Below are positions 37,727 through 50,107 of a stretch of 64,000 nt of DNA, one piece after another. The DNA is from Baylisascaris procyonis. Its lineage: Eukaryota; Nematoda; Chromadorea; Rhabditida; Ascarididae. The translations under genes were made by a program, and so were the position numbers. Within the stretch, counting starts at the first letter, position 1. Each line of letters starts with the position of its first letter. The notes under the pieces were generated by a model. It was not told the origin of the DNA and made no database searches. It saw nothing but the letters and a program-made list of their open reading frames with translations. The stretch is from contig JAZARR010000204.1 of NCBI GenBank assembly GCA_037389465.1, forward strand, positions 1,197,001-1,261,000, given 5' to 3'.

Positions 37727-40700
37727 TAAGGCAGTCTAGGTGAGAGAAACATGAACTTATCTCTACAGTCGATTCAAAATTATATAGGAAGGCATTTAGG
37801 AAGAAAAATACCCACCGTGTAAATTCCCGTCTCCTAGTGGGGCGGGAATGTTCGGAAAGTCATCCAGGATGAGAAGTACCATCAAATAAACCTCTAATAA
37901 AAGGGGGAGGGGGGTGGAACGTCAAACTTAGTGAAAATTCACCGCAATAAAAGCCTTATGTTTTTGAGTAAATACAAATGAGCTAAAAGATTTACCTCAG
38001 AGTTTAATATTGCGAATAATCTAATCTAATCCATTTATAATTTATATATATATATATTTTAGTGGATAATCTCCGAATTGGCCACCTATAATAATCGAAA
38101 TGTTGTGGTTTCTCTATATGATACACTTGGCACTGATGCACGTAGTTTTATTATTAATCAAGCTAATATCGAAATTGTATTCTGCGATGAGGAGAAAAAA
38201 GCATACGGTACAGTAATCTTTCTTTTTATAACCCCATAAAAATAAAAAAAATTTTTCTTCAAAATTTCATAGTTTTTATAGATCGCTTCATATATGATTA
38301 TACTAAAAACTATTGCAGAGTGGAAACAATTTTTTTCTTTGCACATTCGTTCAGCGAAATACTTCAAAAAAATATGATCATTGAATTAAGATTAAAATTA
38401 ATTTGCATAAAACCAGCCTCAGGATGCTAACGACGTCACCGTTCTCACCGATGTCTAGTATCGTCTTTCATCGATTATGATAAGCTTAGATATGAACCAT
38501 TCAAGAATAAACTGAAACTTCCGCTCTGAAAAGTTTTGTTTTATTTTTTCATATTTTCCGTTGAATTTTTCAAGGACTTGTGGAGGAAAAATCACGCAGT
38601 CCATCGCTTAAACATCTAATTTTACTCGATAATTTTGGCGACGAATTGAAGGAAAAGGCCTCTAAAGAGGATATTTCCGTACATCGATTTGACGATGTCT
38701 TAGCAATGGGTCGACAACTCGATAAATCACATTTTGAGGTGAAATACTATTATTAATTACAAGTGATCAGTTTTGAAACGAGTAAATCAGGTACTGAAAT
38801 TAACAACAAAAGTAATATACCTAAATACCTATTCGTATTTAATTATTTACACGTTGTTTTGATAGACTCCTATTAATTCTGGTGTACTATATTTCTCTCA
38901 ATAATCGACAATCATTGGTTGCAAAAAAAAAAAAAAAATGAAAATTTGTATATTTGTAAAAATGATTGGCGCAAAACATAATTTCAGTCCTGGAATCTCA
39001 ATGATGGAAAACTTGCTAGAAAAGATAATAATTGAAATGGTTATTCATAACACAAATAAAATTTGTATGTGCAGTGAAATTTTGCATATTAAATGCGATG
39101 ATTTTTCAGTGCAAAATAAACTGAAATATTGAAGAATTTAGAAAACGATTGCTTGAATTATAAAATAAATTTGTGTAAAATTCAAATTCAACGAATATAT
39201 TCGAATATTAAACAAATTTATTTGGTTGCAAATTTTAAGCAATAAAATTTGAATACTCTTTTTGCGCATTTCAGGCTCCAAAACCTGAGGATCTTTGTAC
39301 ACTCTGCTATACATCAGGAACAACAGGAATGCCAAAAGGAGTAATGCTAACACATGCGAATGTTATTGCCACTACAACGGTATTTCAGAATTGTGGCGAT
39401 ATTGATATGGGTCCATCGGTATGTTTGGAAATTATTAAAGATGTAATAAACCTCGGGGGAAAATATTTCAAAACTTTTCCCAACTAATAGCTTTGGGAAA
39501 TAAAAGTTTCCCAACAATTATTTACCATTTAACCGCGAGAATTTTACAGGTTACTCGAAATCATTATTCTATATACTTTGCTCTTGCTTTACTTTGCTCT
39601 ACTTTATTATTTCCTAGGCAAACTATAGTTAGAATCCAGTGACCCATAGAAATCAATGTTAAACGTATTTCTATAAGTTAGCGCCTAAGGAAGAACTTGT
39701 ACGCCCTATACGGCAAATATTTATTCTATATAATTTGCATAATTATATATAATATAAATTTAAAAGAAATTTGCATAAAAATTAGTTATTGAATAATTTC
39801 AGGATGTTATGTTAAGTTATCTTCCATTAGCGCATATGTATGAGCGTATGATGGAATGTCATATGTATATGATGGGTGTAAAAGTTGGATTTTTTTCCGG
39901 AAATATTCGAAAAATTATTGAAGATATGAAAGAATTGAAACCTACAATTGTACCACTCGTTCCACGTATGCTAACAAGAATTTATGAAAACGTAAGTTGG
40001 GTTTTTTTAAACATTTTTTTAAAAATATTTCCATGGCGTCATTTTAGAAATTTCCTCGAGATTTGTGAAAGAATTATGAGCAGGACCTCAGTCTCATATA
40101 GAATAACCTCAGTCTCACATAGAATGACCTCAGGTACAAGCAACAATAAATTAGAAAACAAAGTGCGCTTGAATAAAACATTATACTATATCGATCGTAG
40201 GCACAGAATGCCTTTTTATTTTGCTTAGTCTTATTCTTATTGAAAAACGATTCGCAATTTTTTTTGAGTTCATAAAGCGGTATTAAAACTAAATATCGAA
40301 ATCGCGCTTATCGGACATTTCCGCCAAAAAAATAAAATATTACATTATTATTGAAAATAGTTTCCTTTGTTGTTTTTCTTATGCAAAATTGGCCAGAAAA
40401 TTAATTAACTGTTGCTTGAATGTGAATAATCTTCGAAAAGAATATTCGTACAAAATAAGATTCTTTAATGAAGCATTCCATCACTAATTAAGTCGTATAT
40501 ATTCAATAATCGTACTAGTACTAGTAACAGTAGTAATATATGGCAATAATGATGGCTGTAATAGTAATAGTAATAGTAATAATAAGTAAATCAATTCAAA
40601 AGATGCATCTGTTTAGATGAAAATTAAATCTCAATATATCTCTTGATTGCATAGTTTTGATATTTAAGTTTTTTTTTTTGGTAATTCTTGGTAAATTTCT

Positions 40701-42332
40701 TTACTTTTTTACCAAATCTTTTAATATGTAAATTTTTCGGTGGAAAAATTTACAAATAAAAAAAAATTTAAATATAAAAGTTTAAATAAAAAACTTTTTT
40801 TTTTGATTAAAATCTTTCGAAAAATCACAATTTTTTTGGTAGATCTTTTAATATCTAAATGAGTCTCTCAAATCTCAGTAAAAATTTTCTCATTTATTTT
40901 CAGGCTTCTGCCGCCATCAATAGTTCATATTTGAAGAAGACGATTTTTAATTTATCGATTGCCTATAAATCTTATAAATTACGTCGGTTAGTTGATTTTA
41001 GCTATAAAATTACAATATTTAAGATTTATAAAATAAAAGCTGAAGGATTCATAAATATAAACGGGAAAAGTGGGACTATAATGATTATGTTATAATAACT
41101 AAAGAAGGGTAAGTAGAACAGGAGAGGAAAGAAACGGAAGTGGGTGAGCATAAAGTAGAGTCATTCTACTCTCTAAATTTTTTATATAATTGATTAAAAG
41201 CCGATCTATTTGTGACCTTAAGAGGAACGATATAAAGAACCGAATATTAGAACGTGTGATTTAATCTATGTTCTTTTCTCGATGGTTCCATAGAGATTCT
41301 TTTGGAGTACTTATAAAATGATTCACCTTGACATAATGAAACAATTCGTTTAAAAAAATGAGCACAGATTTGATATAATTTGATTTAAAATGTATTGATA
41401 CCTCATTGATAATTGATAAAAGTTTTCGGTCAATATAATAAATTATTTTCTAATTCATAAGAGATTTTTTTTATTATAGTGGGATTGTTCGCAATGATTC
41501 GTTAATCGATTCATTGGTATTTAAGCGCTTACAAAAAGAGATAGGAGGGCGGGTTCGTTTTATGACAATCGGTTCGGCGCCGATATCTGGAGATGTGTTG
41601 AATTTTGCAAGAGCAACACTTGGTGCAGTTATTGTTGAAGGTTATGGTATGTTTTTAACGTTGATTTTATCTCTTTTCCTCATTGAAAGAGATCCTGATT
41701 CGTAGTAGTTGTTTGAATTAGTGAAGAAATCAATGATGAGAAGAAATTTTTCTTCAATATGATACTATTAAACAACTTATCTATATGTCTGAATACCTAT
41801 AACAATAACAACATTCGTTGATAGACGTAATTGCTTTATACGTATCTTAAAAGTATAAAAAGCGCTAAAAAACTGATTTATATAGGAGCGCAGTTATGAA
41901 TTTTTGATGTTAATATTGCTGGATATTTAAATCTTTAAATAATTTAGCAACCATAGTACATCCTGGTTGAATAATTTATTAAGTAGATATTCAAATGCAC
42001 GCATCATGAAATTTTCGATAGCGAGCATTTTTGTAGTGAAGATTAAATTCATAAACTCTTTGTGAAATAATATAATTATGGTTGATCAATGGAACTGAAA
42101 ATATTTGAAGCATATTCGTAGTAAAACTTTATAAATTTTATGTCAAACGGAATGTGTAGCGGCATGTGCAGTTTGTATTCCGGCGGATATGGCAACCGAT
42201 CAAGTGGGAATTCCATCGCCTTGTTGTGCAATTAAATTGGTTGATGTTCCCGAATTGGGATATTTCACTAAAGATGGCGTAAGTCTATTCTATTCATCTC
42301 ATCTATATGTATTCGAAATATTCTTAGAGAAA

Positions 42333-42424
<92 letters not shown>

Positions 42425-45054
42425 GTATATTTACCGTATGTTTGATTATATTGAGAGACTATTAAGCGTTCTCAATTTGTGAAGCATAAAGGCGTTAATC
42501 TTATCGTAGAATATTGTGAGAACGTCGATTCGGTGATAACATGGAAAATTCGAATCCAGAGCTATAATAGTCCAGGTTTCCCGTTTACTAATTATGGCTC
42601 ACGATTTATAAGTCATGGTTTACGGTTTACTAGTCACGGTTCACGGTTATCTGAACTGGTGGATTCACTAACCAATATCATTCTGCGACAAGGTGAATAG
42701 GATTTTACTATATCATCGGGAGAAGTGAATCATTTTCAAAGTAGTTTAATTGATTAAACTTTGAAATATCACTAATAAATTTCAGGTGGGCGAGATATGC
42801 ATTCGAGGATATAACGTTTTCAAAGGATATTATAAAGATGAAGAGAAAACAAAAGAGGTATTAGATACGGATGGATGGTTACATTCAGGTGATATTGGTC
42901 GATGGACTAATAAGGGTACGCTAAAAATTGTCGATCGAAAAAAACATATTTTCAAATTACAACAGGTAAATCTTAAATGAAAATTTTGATTATAATTTAA
43001 TTATAATTAAAACTGTAAATAATTATAATTATAATTTAAATGAAAATTTCAACAATTCAAACCCAATTTCCTGTACTCATTATTCGATGGATGACGAGAT
43101 TTATCAATGAAGAGAAAATTTTTCAATTCAACAATTTCAATTTCATATTTTCAATACTAATATTAATTTCAAAAGATCATCAATAGAGATGTACTCTTGC
43201 ATAATTTTTTTTAGCAAAGCCTAATATAAAAAACGAGTAATTTTAAAATTTCTATTAAACTTAATATTATTATTCACCTGCGAATAAATTTAAGGTATCT
43301 TTTTTTGGGGGGGATAAAGATCGATGTTACTGCATAATCGAAATAATGATAAATTAGTATATATAAATATGCAAAATAAAATAGATTCATTAAAATGTTT
43401 AATGCATCAACAAAAAATGTGCAAAAATCTTTTATCACTTGAATTGTTTAACGATGGAATGCTGATGACCGGAAATGTAAATAACTTAAAAATTCCCCTC
43501 TATTTTTCAGGGTGAATATATTGCACCCGAAAAAATTGAAACAATTTATGGACAATCGAAATTTGTGAGAAATGTTTTCGTTTATGGCGAAAGTCTCAAA
43601 ACTTGTATTATAGCGATTATTGTACCCGAAGAGCAGGTAAATTTTTTTCCCCAGTTTATTTCATTCTATACTGTTTGAGTTGCATGGCACATGGACATTT
43701 GCGCCAAAGTAATTTCGATCATTTTGCATTGATAGTGCAATTTTTTTGGCGGAAATGTAAGAGGTGAAAAATTCGAGGAATTTTGCTCAAGTGGAAGTGA
43801 ATAACTATATAAACTCTAAGCTTAATTATATATAGCGATGTCAAAAGTTCATGCTTAAAGCTTAATAAAAACTTGATTAATGAGTATAACATTTTCGAAC
43901 AATGTATTTAGATCAGATGGTTTACTTTGAATGAATGGTCATATGCCCATATAATTTCCTACCTAGTAGTCATAGTGCTTTATTTGATGACGATTCAGTA
44001 AGCAATTTTCAACACGAAAAATTGTAATAATAAATCATCTTGGTGATTTTCTAAGACCAAAGAATTAATAATATATGGGGGGGGGGATAATGAAGAAAAA
44101 GATGGGGAGGGATTTTTTGGTAGAGCCTACATGAGGGAAGTCAAAAATTTTTTTAATAGAAATTTTCGAAGAAATTATTCCATTCTCTAAGGCGAACCTC
44201 TAAAAGATTATTGAATTATCGATTTACTTTTCAGGTATTGAGAAGTACAATAAGCGAGCAACAACTTCAACTCGATGACGCAAATTTCGAAGAACTTTGT
44301 GCCAATGAAACAATTAAAAAGCTTATTTTCAAAGATATCATTGAAATAGGCAAGAAAGGAGGACTTAATTCAATGGAATTGGTAAATAAATAATATTTCT
44401 CTTTGTCTGAATAATTGTTTGGGTTTTTTTCGAACAATTCTGTATAGTCTCTTATTTGTTCACAGAATATCATCCTTGAAATACTGATAGTATTATCAGT
44501 GATGACTTAACAACATTGGCTACAATATATGATTTTAGTTGAGGCTTGCAACACAGTTTCGAGAACAGCGTGCATATCAATATGAGCATCCGCAGTGATG
44601 TCACTGATCCGCCATCCCCTCCTCTCCTCCCCCCTTAACACCCTTACCACAGGTGGTATAAACTGGTCTGGTGTTAGGTGAATGTCTAAAAAATTCGCTT
44701 AATTATCAGAAATGTAATTGCCAGCAATGGCTGTTAAATTATGAGTTAGTGAAGCGGGACCAACCTAATCTAGCTTTTTTTTCAAAGTTTTATTTATAAA
44801 CTTGAGACAACTTGCCTGCGGTAACACTTCCCATAATTGCAAACTAAGAATATTATCAGAAAATATAGTGCATTATTTGCGAATGGTTCTCGTTCTAATG
44901 TTTTATATTAATTTTGCAGGTAAAAGATATTTATTTATCACCGGAGGCGTTTACAATCGATAACGGATTAATGACACCAACAATGAAATGTAGACGACCA
45001 AATATTAAGAAACATTTTGAACAACAATTACAACGAATGTATTCGAAATTATGA
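35461..45054 (+). CDS. Long-chain acyl-CoA synthetase, 659 aa, 14 exons
   Basis: Activates long-chain fatty acids to acyl-CoA with ATP (ACSL1/5/6 type). Exons: 35461-35535, 36617-36802, 37174-37275, 38063-38207, 38575-38738, 39275-39418, 39803-39991, 40904-40986, 41480-41646, 42142-42278, 42786-42965, 43511-43636, 44235-44381 and 44920-45054. They join in phase to 659 residues. AMP-binding P-loop [11 protein letters not shown] (236-246), YGQTEC (418-423), FACS linker [10 protein letters not shown] (495-504), [21 protein letters not shown] region (514-534) and the C-terminal [13 protein letters not shown] with candidate catalytic Lys638. The [10 protein letters not shown] block also matches ACSL. 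There is no N-terminal membrane anchor as in mammalian ACSL1, so the product may be soluble or peripherally bound. The intron between 41646 and 42142 lacks an AG acceptor and splits YGQTEC. A TTTCCTTTCAG acceptor lies 41 nt before the ATG. Confidence 0.95.
37686..37727. repeat. (TTTA)n microsatellite
   Basis: About ten tandem tetranucleotides in an acyl-CoA synthetase intron. Confidence 0.95.
40080..40133. repeat. Short intronic direct repeat
   Basis: Two and a half copies of GACCTCAGTCTCATATAGAA-like sequence (about 24 bp) in an acyl-CoA synthetase intron. Confidence 0.7.
42336..42421. repeat. (TA)n tract, about 86 bp
   Basis: The longest of the TA tracts, in the intron after exon 10 of the acyl-CoA synthetase. 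It is able to form cruciforms. Confidence 0.95.
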
Positions 45055-45232
45055 ATAAAAATTTATAATGTAGGATGTTTAAAATCATAACATTCAGATT
45101 ATTGCTTCATATTGCTTTGTTGTATACTTATATTTTACATGTTGTCATAACAAAGTATACTTCTTATGCGACCATATCTTATGCTTCCTGAGATATTTGA
45201 GCCTATGACTATGTTTATTGACCATTAAATAA

Positions 45233-45233
<1 letters not shown>

Positions 45234-45317
<84 letters not shown>
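45234..45317. repeat. (TA)n tract, about 84 bp
   Basis: Alternating TA, 180 bp downstream of the acyl-CoA synthetase stop and at the edge of the SINE-rich region. Confidence 0.95.
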
Positions 45318-45319
<2 letters not shown>

Positions 45320-45484
45320 AGGTCATTAAACCCTTTTTTCGTTGTTCCGACGGTAACAATCTTCGAAGTTTTTTTCTACCCCTCCTCTGCCGACTCACTT
45401 GGATGAGTTCGTTGGACAAGACTAAAAAAGCCTGCCAGTTTGAGTCACGAAGCAAGCGCGGAATATGACTAATCTTAGAAAACT

Positions 45485-45880
45485 CCCGACCAAGACGGGG
45501 ACAGGAACATGTAACCCTTTGACTAGAACTCAGACGCCTTCTCTATTCTGGAAGGAGCTGGGCTCTTCATGACCAGAGGAGGTTTAGGCGAATGTTTTAG
45601 AATCGTGCACGAAATCGCGGAAATCTTACAAAACTCCCGGCCGAGGCAGGGGACCGAACTTGCGACCTTTTGATTAGAACTCGGACGCCTTACCTATTAG
45701 GCCACACGGCCACGGGCTTCAAGTGGGTTTGTAGATGTGAATAGCCGAAATTTGAAGAATGTGTACTATGCGTTGAACTATTGGGAATATATAGCTGTTT
45801 TTGTTCGTTTATTTTCTTTTTTCTTTCGCCTAAGATTTTGAAAGTCATGCTGCAATCTTACTTCATTTTCCATTTAGACT
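45485..45880 (-). mobile_element. tRNA-Arg-derived SINE copy plus truncated copy
   Basis: On the minus strand, 45711-45639 folds like a tRNA. The acceptor arms pair in six of seven positions (GGCCGTG with CTCGGCC). The A box is TGGCCTAATAGGTAAGGCG and the B box is AGTTCGGTCCC. TCT falls in the anticodon position, resembling tRNA-Arg(TCT). A diverged partial head lies at 45485-45552. Sequence at 45718-45880 recurs at 46874-47022, so the mobile or duplicated unit is longer than the tRNA head. Pol III promoter boxes are present; activity is unknown. Confidence 0.75.
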
Positions 45881-46431
45881 TAGCTTTACGTCATACCTTC
45901 TTCACTTCCCACCTCCACTTGCAATCACTTCCCTCTCCTTAGCTGAAAAAAGAGTAAGACGGGAAACATTACTGTTAATTTAATCGAGCAATATATTCAA
46001 TCAATCTCTAAGCTTGTAAGCGTGCCACCAGAACAGCATAAACAATCTTAGTTTTTTGATGTTTTTATAAAAAGAAGAGCGAAAATAAAACTCGCCCATA
46101 TTTTTACCAATATGTGTAAGAAATTTTGCAGAAAGTTGCCCACTCGAGTGACTGAAAAAAGTGAAGAACTCAAAAATTGCAAAGCTCGTTTTGTTCAATG
46201 CGTTGAGTTCAAACGTAGACGTTGTTCATGTCCGAACGGGTTTCATCAAAAACGTTGCTAATGATATGGGTAAAGGTGAACGGATAGGTAAACGGATCAC
46301 TTAAAAAACGTTCCAGGATTTTCAATTTAATTCAATACAAACCAGTTCAGTGTATTCGTTAAGCTCCTTAAGCCGACAAATCCCATAGCAGTCACAACCG
46401 GTTTTTGAACGAACTGAACTCTCCATGACCA

Positions 46432-46870
46432 GAGAGGTTAAGGAGAATGTTTGAGAATCGAGCACGAAATGGCAGAAACCTTACAAAACTCCCGGCCGAG
46501 GCAGGGGACCGAACCTGCGATCCTTTGACTAGAACTTACACGCCTTATCTATTTTGGTATGTACTAAACACTCCCTAACTAGGAGAGGTTAAGGAGAATG
46601 TTTGAGAATCGAGCACGAAATGGCAGAAACCTTACAAAACTCCTGGCCGAGGCAGGGGACCGAACCTGCGATCCTTTGACTAGAACTTACACGCCTTATC
46701 TATTTTGGTATGTACTAAACACTCCCTAACTAGGAGAGGTTAAGGAGAATGTTTGAGAATCGAGCACGAAATGGCAGAAATCTTACAAAACTCCCGGCCT
46801 AGGCAGGGGACCGAACCTGCAACCTCTCGACTAGAACTCAGACGCCTTACCCACTAGGCCACGCTGCCAC
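46432..46870 (-). repeat. 151-bp tandem array of tRNA-Arg-like units, 3 copies
   Basis: Units start at 46432, 46583 and 46734 with period exactly 151 bp; the first two are nearly identical. Each holds a tRNA-Arg-like half with B box GGTTCGGTCCCCTGC (minus strand). Only the third unit keeps a complete A box (TGGCCTAGTGGGTAAGGCG, head 46869-46796). In the first two the A-box half is replaced by a sequence running into the next unit. Confidence 0.85.
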
Positions 46871-46873
46871 GGC

Positions 46874-47022
46874 ACTCAACTCGAGTTGTACGTGTGAATA
46901 GCCAAAGTTTGAAAAATGTGTACTATGCGTTGGATCATCGGAAACATAAAGTTGTTTTTGTTTGTTTAGTTTTTTTTTCGCCAAAGATTTTGAAAATCAT
47001 GCTACGGTCTTACTTCATTTTC
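46874..47022. repeat. Duplicated flank of SINE element
   Basis: Diverged copy of 45718-45880, including GTGTACTATGCGTTG and GTTTTTGTTTGTTTA-like segments and a shared CTTACTTCATTTTC end. Confidence 0.75.
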
Positions 47023-47040
47023 TGTTGTTTACAGGTGTGA

Positions 47041-47620
47041 TGATTGGTAGACTGTATACTCAGCATGCTGATAATGCTATGTAGGTGGTCGCCTAGCTTT
47101 ATGAAATGTAGGAACTGTTGTGTGACAATAGGATGGTTATGTCGATACTTTTGTCTATGATGGCGCTATTATATTTTTGAAGGATAGTTGTATAACTGGG
47201 CTTTTGTTAGTCTCTTTTAATTGCTCATCGGTAATGCCGTACTGTATTGCTAGCCTTCGGGTATCTTTCTTGCATTCCGCGGTGCTTGCCCTCGCGATCG
47301 GCAAATCGTACTTATAGCCTCTGGGAAAAACTTACCTTTGATGAGGCGTTTATGATCGTAATGGTCCCTCCCGTCTCCCCCATTTGCCGTCTTTCGATGT
47401 TTATATAGATGCCCCTCGTGGAATTTCATCGCTAAGTAGCGACGCAATGTTTCGAGGGTACCATTTTATGCCCGTTTTTAAAATCTCCGAAGCGGACTGC
47501 GATATCTCATGCCCGACGTTTTAATCTGTTATATTTTCATAAGAATCTGCATCCCAAATCGAAGATCCTCAATGCGTTTAGCCACGATTTTGCAACCTCA
47601 ATTTAGAATTGCTCAATTCA
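47041..47620 (-). mobile_element. Possible decayed transposable element fragment
   Basis: GC-richer than its surroundings. The minus strand has an ORF at 47447-47250 (EGHLYKHRKTANGGDG, then GRDHYDHKRLIKGKFFPEAI) that continues in other frames past stops, as expected of a decayed coding repeat. It sits beside SINE copies. I cannot name the family. Confidence 0.35.
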
Positions 47621-48839
47621 TTGTATAAAGAATGGTTGTGCCTATGGTACGAGGAATGATGATAGTATTACTCCCGGGTAATGGTTTTTATAAAGTTCCG
47701 TTAAAGCTTCGCATCTTTTTCTTAAAGAAAAATTACTAAAATTCGGAATTTTTGCCAAACATATTCCGTGTAGATTTAAATCAATCTTTGCTTCTAACTA
47801 ATAAAGTTTGATCTTTTTTTTTAAATCCAAAAGCGTTCTAAGATGACATTTAATTGAAATAAGTAATTTAGAACAAAGAAATTTTTTCGAATGTGGTTGC
47901 CATGTACCTGACCGCTCAATCTAATATTGAATCGAAATACCTATGCCGAACTCGATTTTCAGTAATTACCAGCTGTTGTTTTTACATTAACTTGGAATCC
48001 ATATTCAAATTTCGCGGCTTCTTGCGAACCACGGAATCCGAATCTATCGTTTCGTTGATAACATGCGAGACGGGTTACATTTTTTCGTTGATAACATTTT
48101 TACGGGTTTTTTCTCTGAGGTGAAGGGGGATTACCTGTTGTCTTTACAAACCTGTTCGATGAATGCAAAAAGGAAAAAAATTGGGGAGTTTCCTAAAATA
48201 TTTAAAAATTGGAAATGGTGAAAATTTTCCTTATCGTTTCGTTGCTCGATGTCCATCAAAGCGGCAAGCTAACATTGGCAGATTAATTATATGATGCGCA
48301 TATTTGGTGAAAAAAGTTCAGGTGTTAATTTGATGCATTTTTGCGGCATTTTTTCTTTGTTTAAGCAAATCTGCCTGCCCACCGGGTGGTTCCCAACTCG
48401 GGAACTTCAATCTCTAGTCAACGAAAAAAGTTTATTTCTAGAATTCTTGGAACAGGTAAATTCAAATAATGGTTTCATTGTTTTTAAGTAGTACTAGTGT
48501 AGAGCTGTTTAATTGGGTGGATTTAGAAGAACCGAATAAACTGATGAGCATATTTGATGCGCAAGCTGCTTATTTCGTTGAGTGTATATTCAAATCTCAA
48601 ACCTTATTTCCATATTTTTATGCTTTTCCCCTCCATTGAATACATATGCGAATTTTTGAGTTGATTTCTTAATACTGCATCAAAGATCTTAATATTCAAG
48701 GATTTAGATAGAAGTGCTTTTGTGGGGAAAAGAGGATGAGGGGAGAGGGAGAAGAGCAAGCTGCCATTGTGGGAAGCTTCTTTTTTTGTCTAAGGTTGTT
48801 TCATAACCTCCTAGATTTATTTATTAACTCCAAAGAACA

Positions 48840-49210
48840 AAGTGAAATCCACACATGACCTTGGTCGAGACCGGGAGCATTACTGAGATTTGGTTTAAAC
48901 CGCGACCATACGAAGGTTCGTTATGCTTGGTCTCGAATAGGTTAACGCCTGTCCACATACCGAAGGACTCGAACTAGGTTTAATCGATCTCCAGATGGCG
49001 TCTGATTCTCCACTGGTATAATAGAGGCGAGACTTTGATTTGCTGTATGTTTTATGGGAGCGCTCGTGGTGCCAACAAATTTTGGAGGGGCCCATACCGA
49101 AAGGCGGCTTCCAACAGGTATAGGGAAGAGCGGACCTGGACCTCGAACAGCCATCCTGAACGCTTTTCGCGGCGATGAATGACCTTCTCGCAAGGTTCCG
49201 CAATAGTTAG
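48840..49210 (-). other. GC-rich segment with overlapping open frames, unknown
   Basis: Two overlapping minus-strand frames are open across about 300 bp (49203-48895 and 49193-48942). The GC content contrasts with its neighbours and a (TA)n tract follows at 49269. It may be a decayed mobile-element fragment. No domain is recognised. Confidence 0.3.
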
Positions 49211-49265
49211 TTGCTATCGTTGTTATTATTCAATTATTGACTGATAGTTAACGATTTCATCAAGA

Positions 49266-49268
<3 letters not shown>

Positions 49269-49339
<71 letters not shown>
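49269..49339. repeat. (TA)n tract, about 70 bp
   Basis: Alternating TA, about 770 bp upstream of the AKAP10-homologue start. Confidence 0.95.
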
Positions 49340-49340
<1 letters not shown>

Positions 49341-50107
49341 CTCTACAAGCCTCTCAGAGCTCATATATCCTATACAGTTTTTCCCATATTCCTAAATCCC
49401 CTTTACCTATATATTTATCTATTCATTTACATATTGATACTAATATCCCGAAATGAGAAGAATTCAAAAGTATATATGAGAAGGATGGTCGCAGTCTTCG
49501 GGAAAAAGAAGAGCAAATGCTTTATCAGTAACTATGACGTCATAAAAAAATTGTGTGAACTACTTCAACTGCACTGTTTAACTCAGAACTTTTCTTTTAT
49601 ATGATCACTTTAAATTATATATAAAATTGTGTGAAAAAGCATCAATTCGAGCTTCAATGCTTGCAAAGCAACCTTTTATGCAAGTATGCCAATTTTCAGT
49701 TACATATTTTTTCTTCTATCAATTTGCATTTGCAAGATTTTATGGAGATGTTATATCTTTGCGTGTCTGTGTATTTGTATGTCGGCGTTTGTCTGACCGA
49801 TAGCTTCAACCGAAGAAGCGCTAAAATTAGGCTCAATTCCTCATTTGTTTTTGATCATTTAAGTAAAAAAATTTTCTCCCATTTCCTAATTCTCCTCTAA
49901 CCATTCCCATCCTCACCATCGCCTCTCCTTTCTTTCACTACTCTTCCTATCGCTACCTGTCAGATCTCCCTACACAGGTGTGCGACAGGTGTACATCATT
50001 CGTTCAGTTTTTATTCTTGCACCGAATATTTTTTGTTATGTAATGAATTTCTAGATAAAATATGATGATTAAATTTTAAAGAGCGTACTCGAGGAATCGT
50101 TCATAAG

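Larger units (their letters stand above)
45055..50107. other. Repeat-rich intergenic region, 5 kb
   Basis: This lies between acyl-CoA synthetase and the AKAP10 homologue. It holds the SINE array, its flanking duplicates, two GC-rich decayed segments and two long (TA)n tracts. No intact gene was seen. The AKAP10 promoter should lie toward the right end. Confidence 0.6.

Noticed and set aside
48895..49203. 102-aa minus-strand ORF as a gene
   Set aside because: A second frame is equally open, there is no start or splice context, and composition suggests a decayed repeat.
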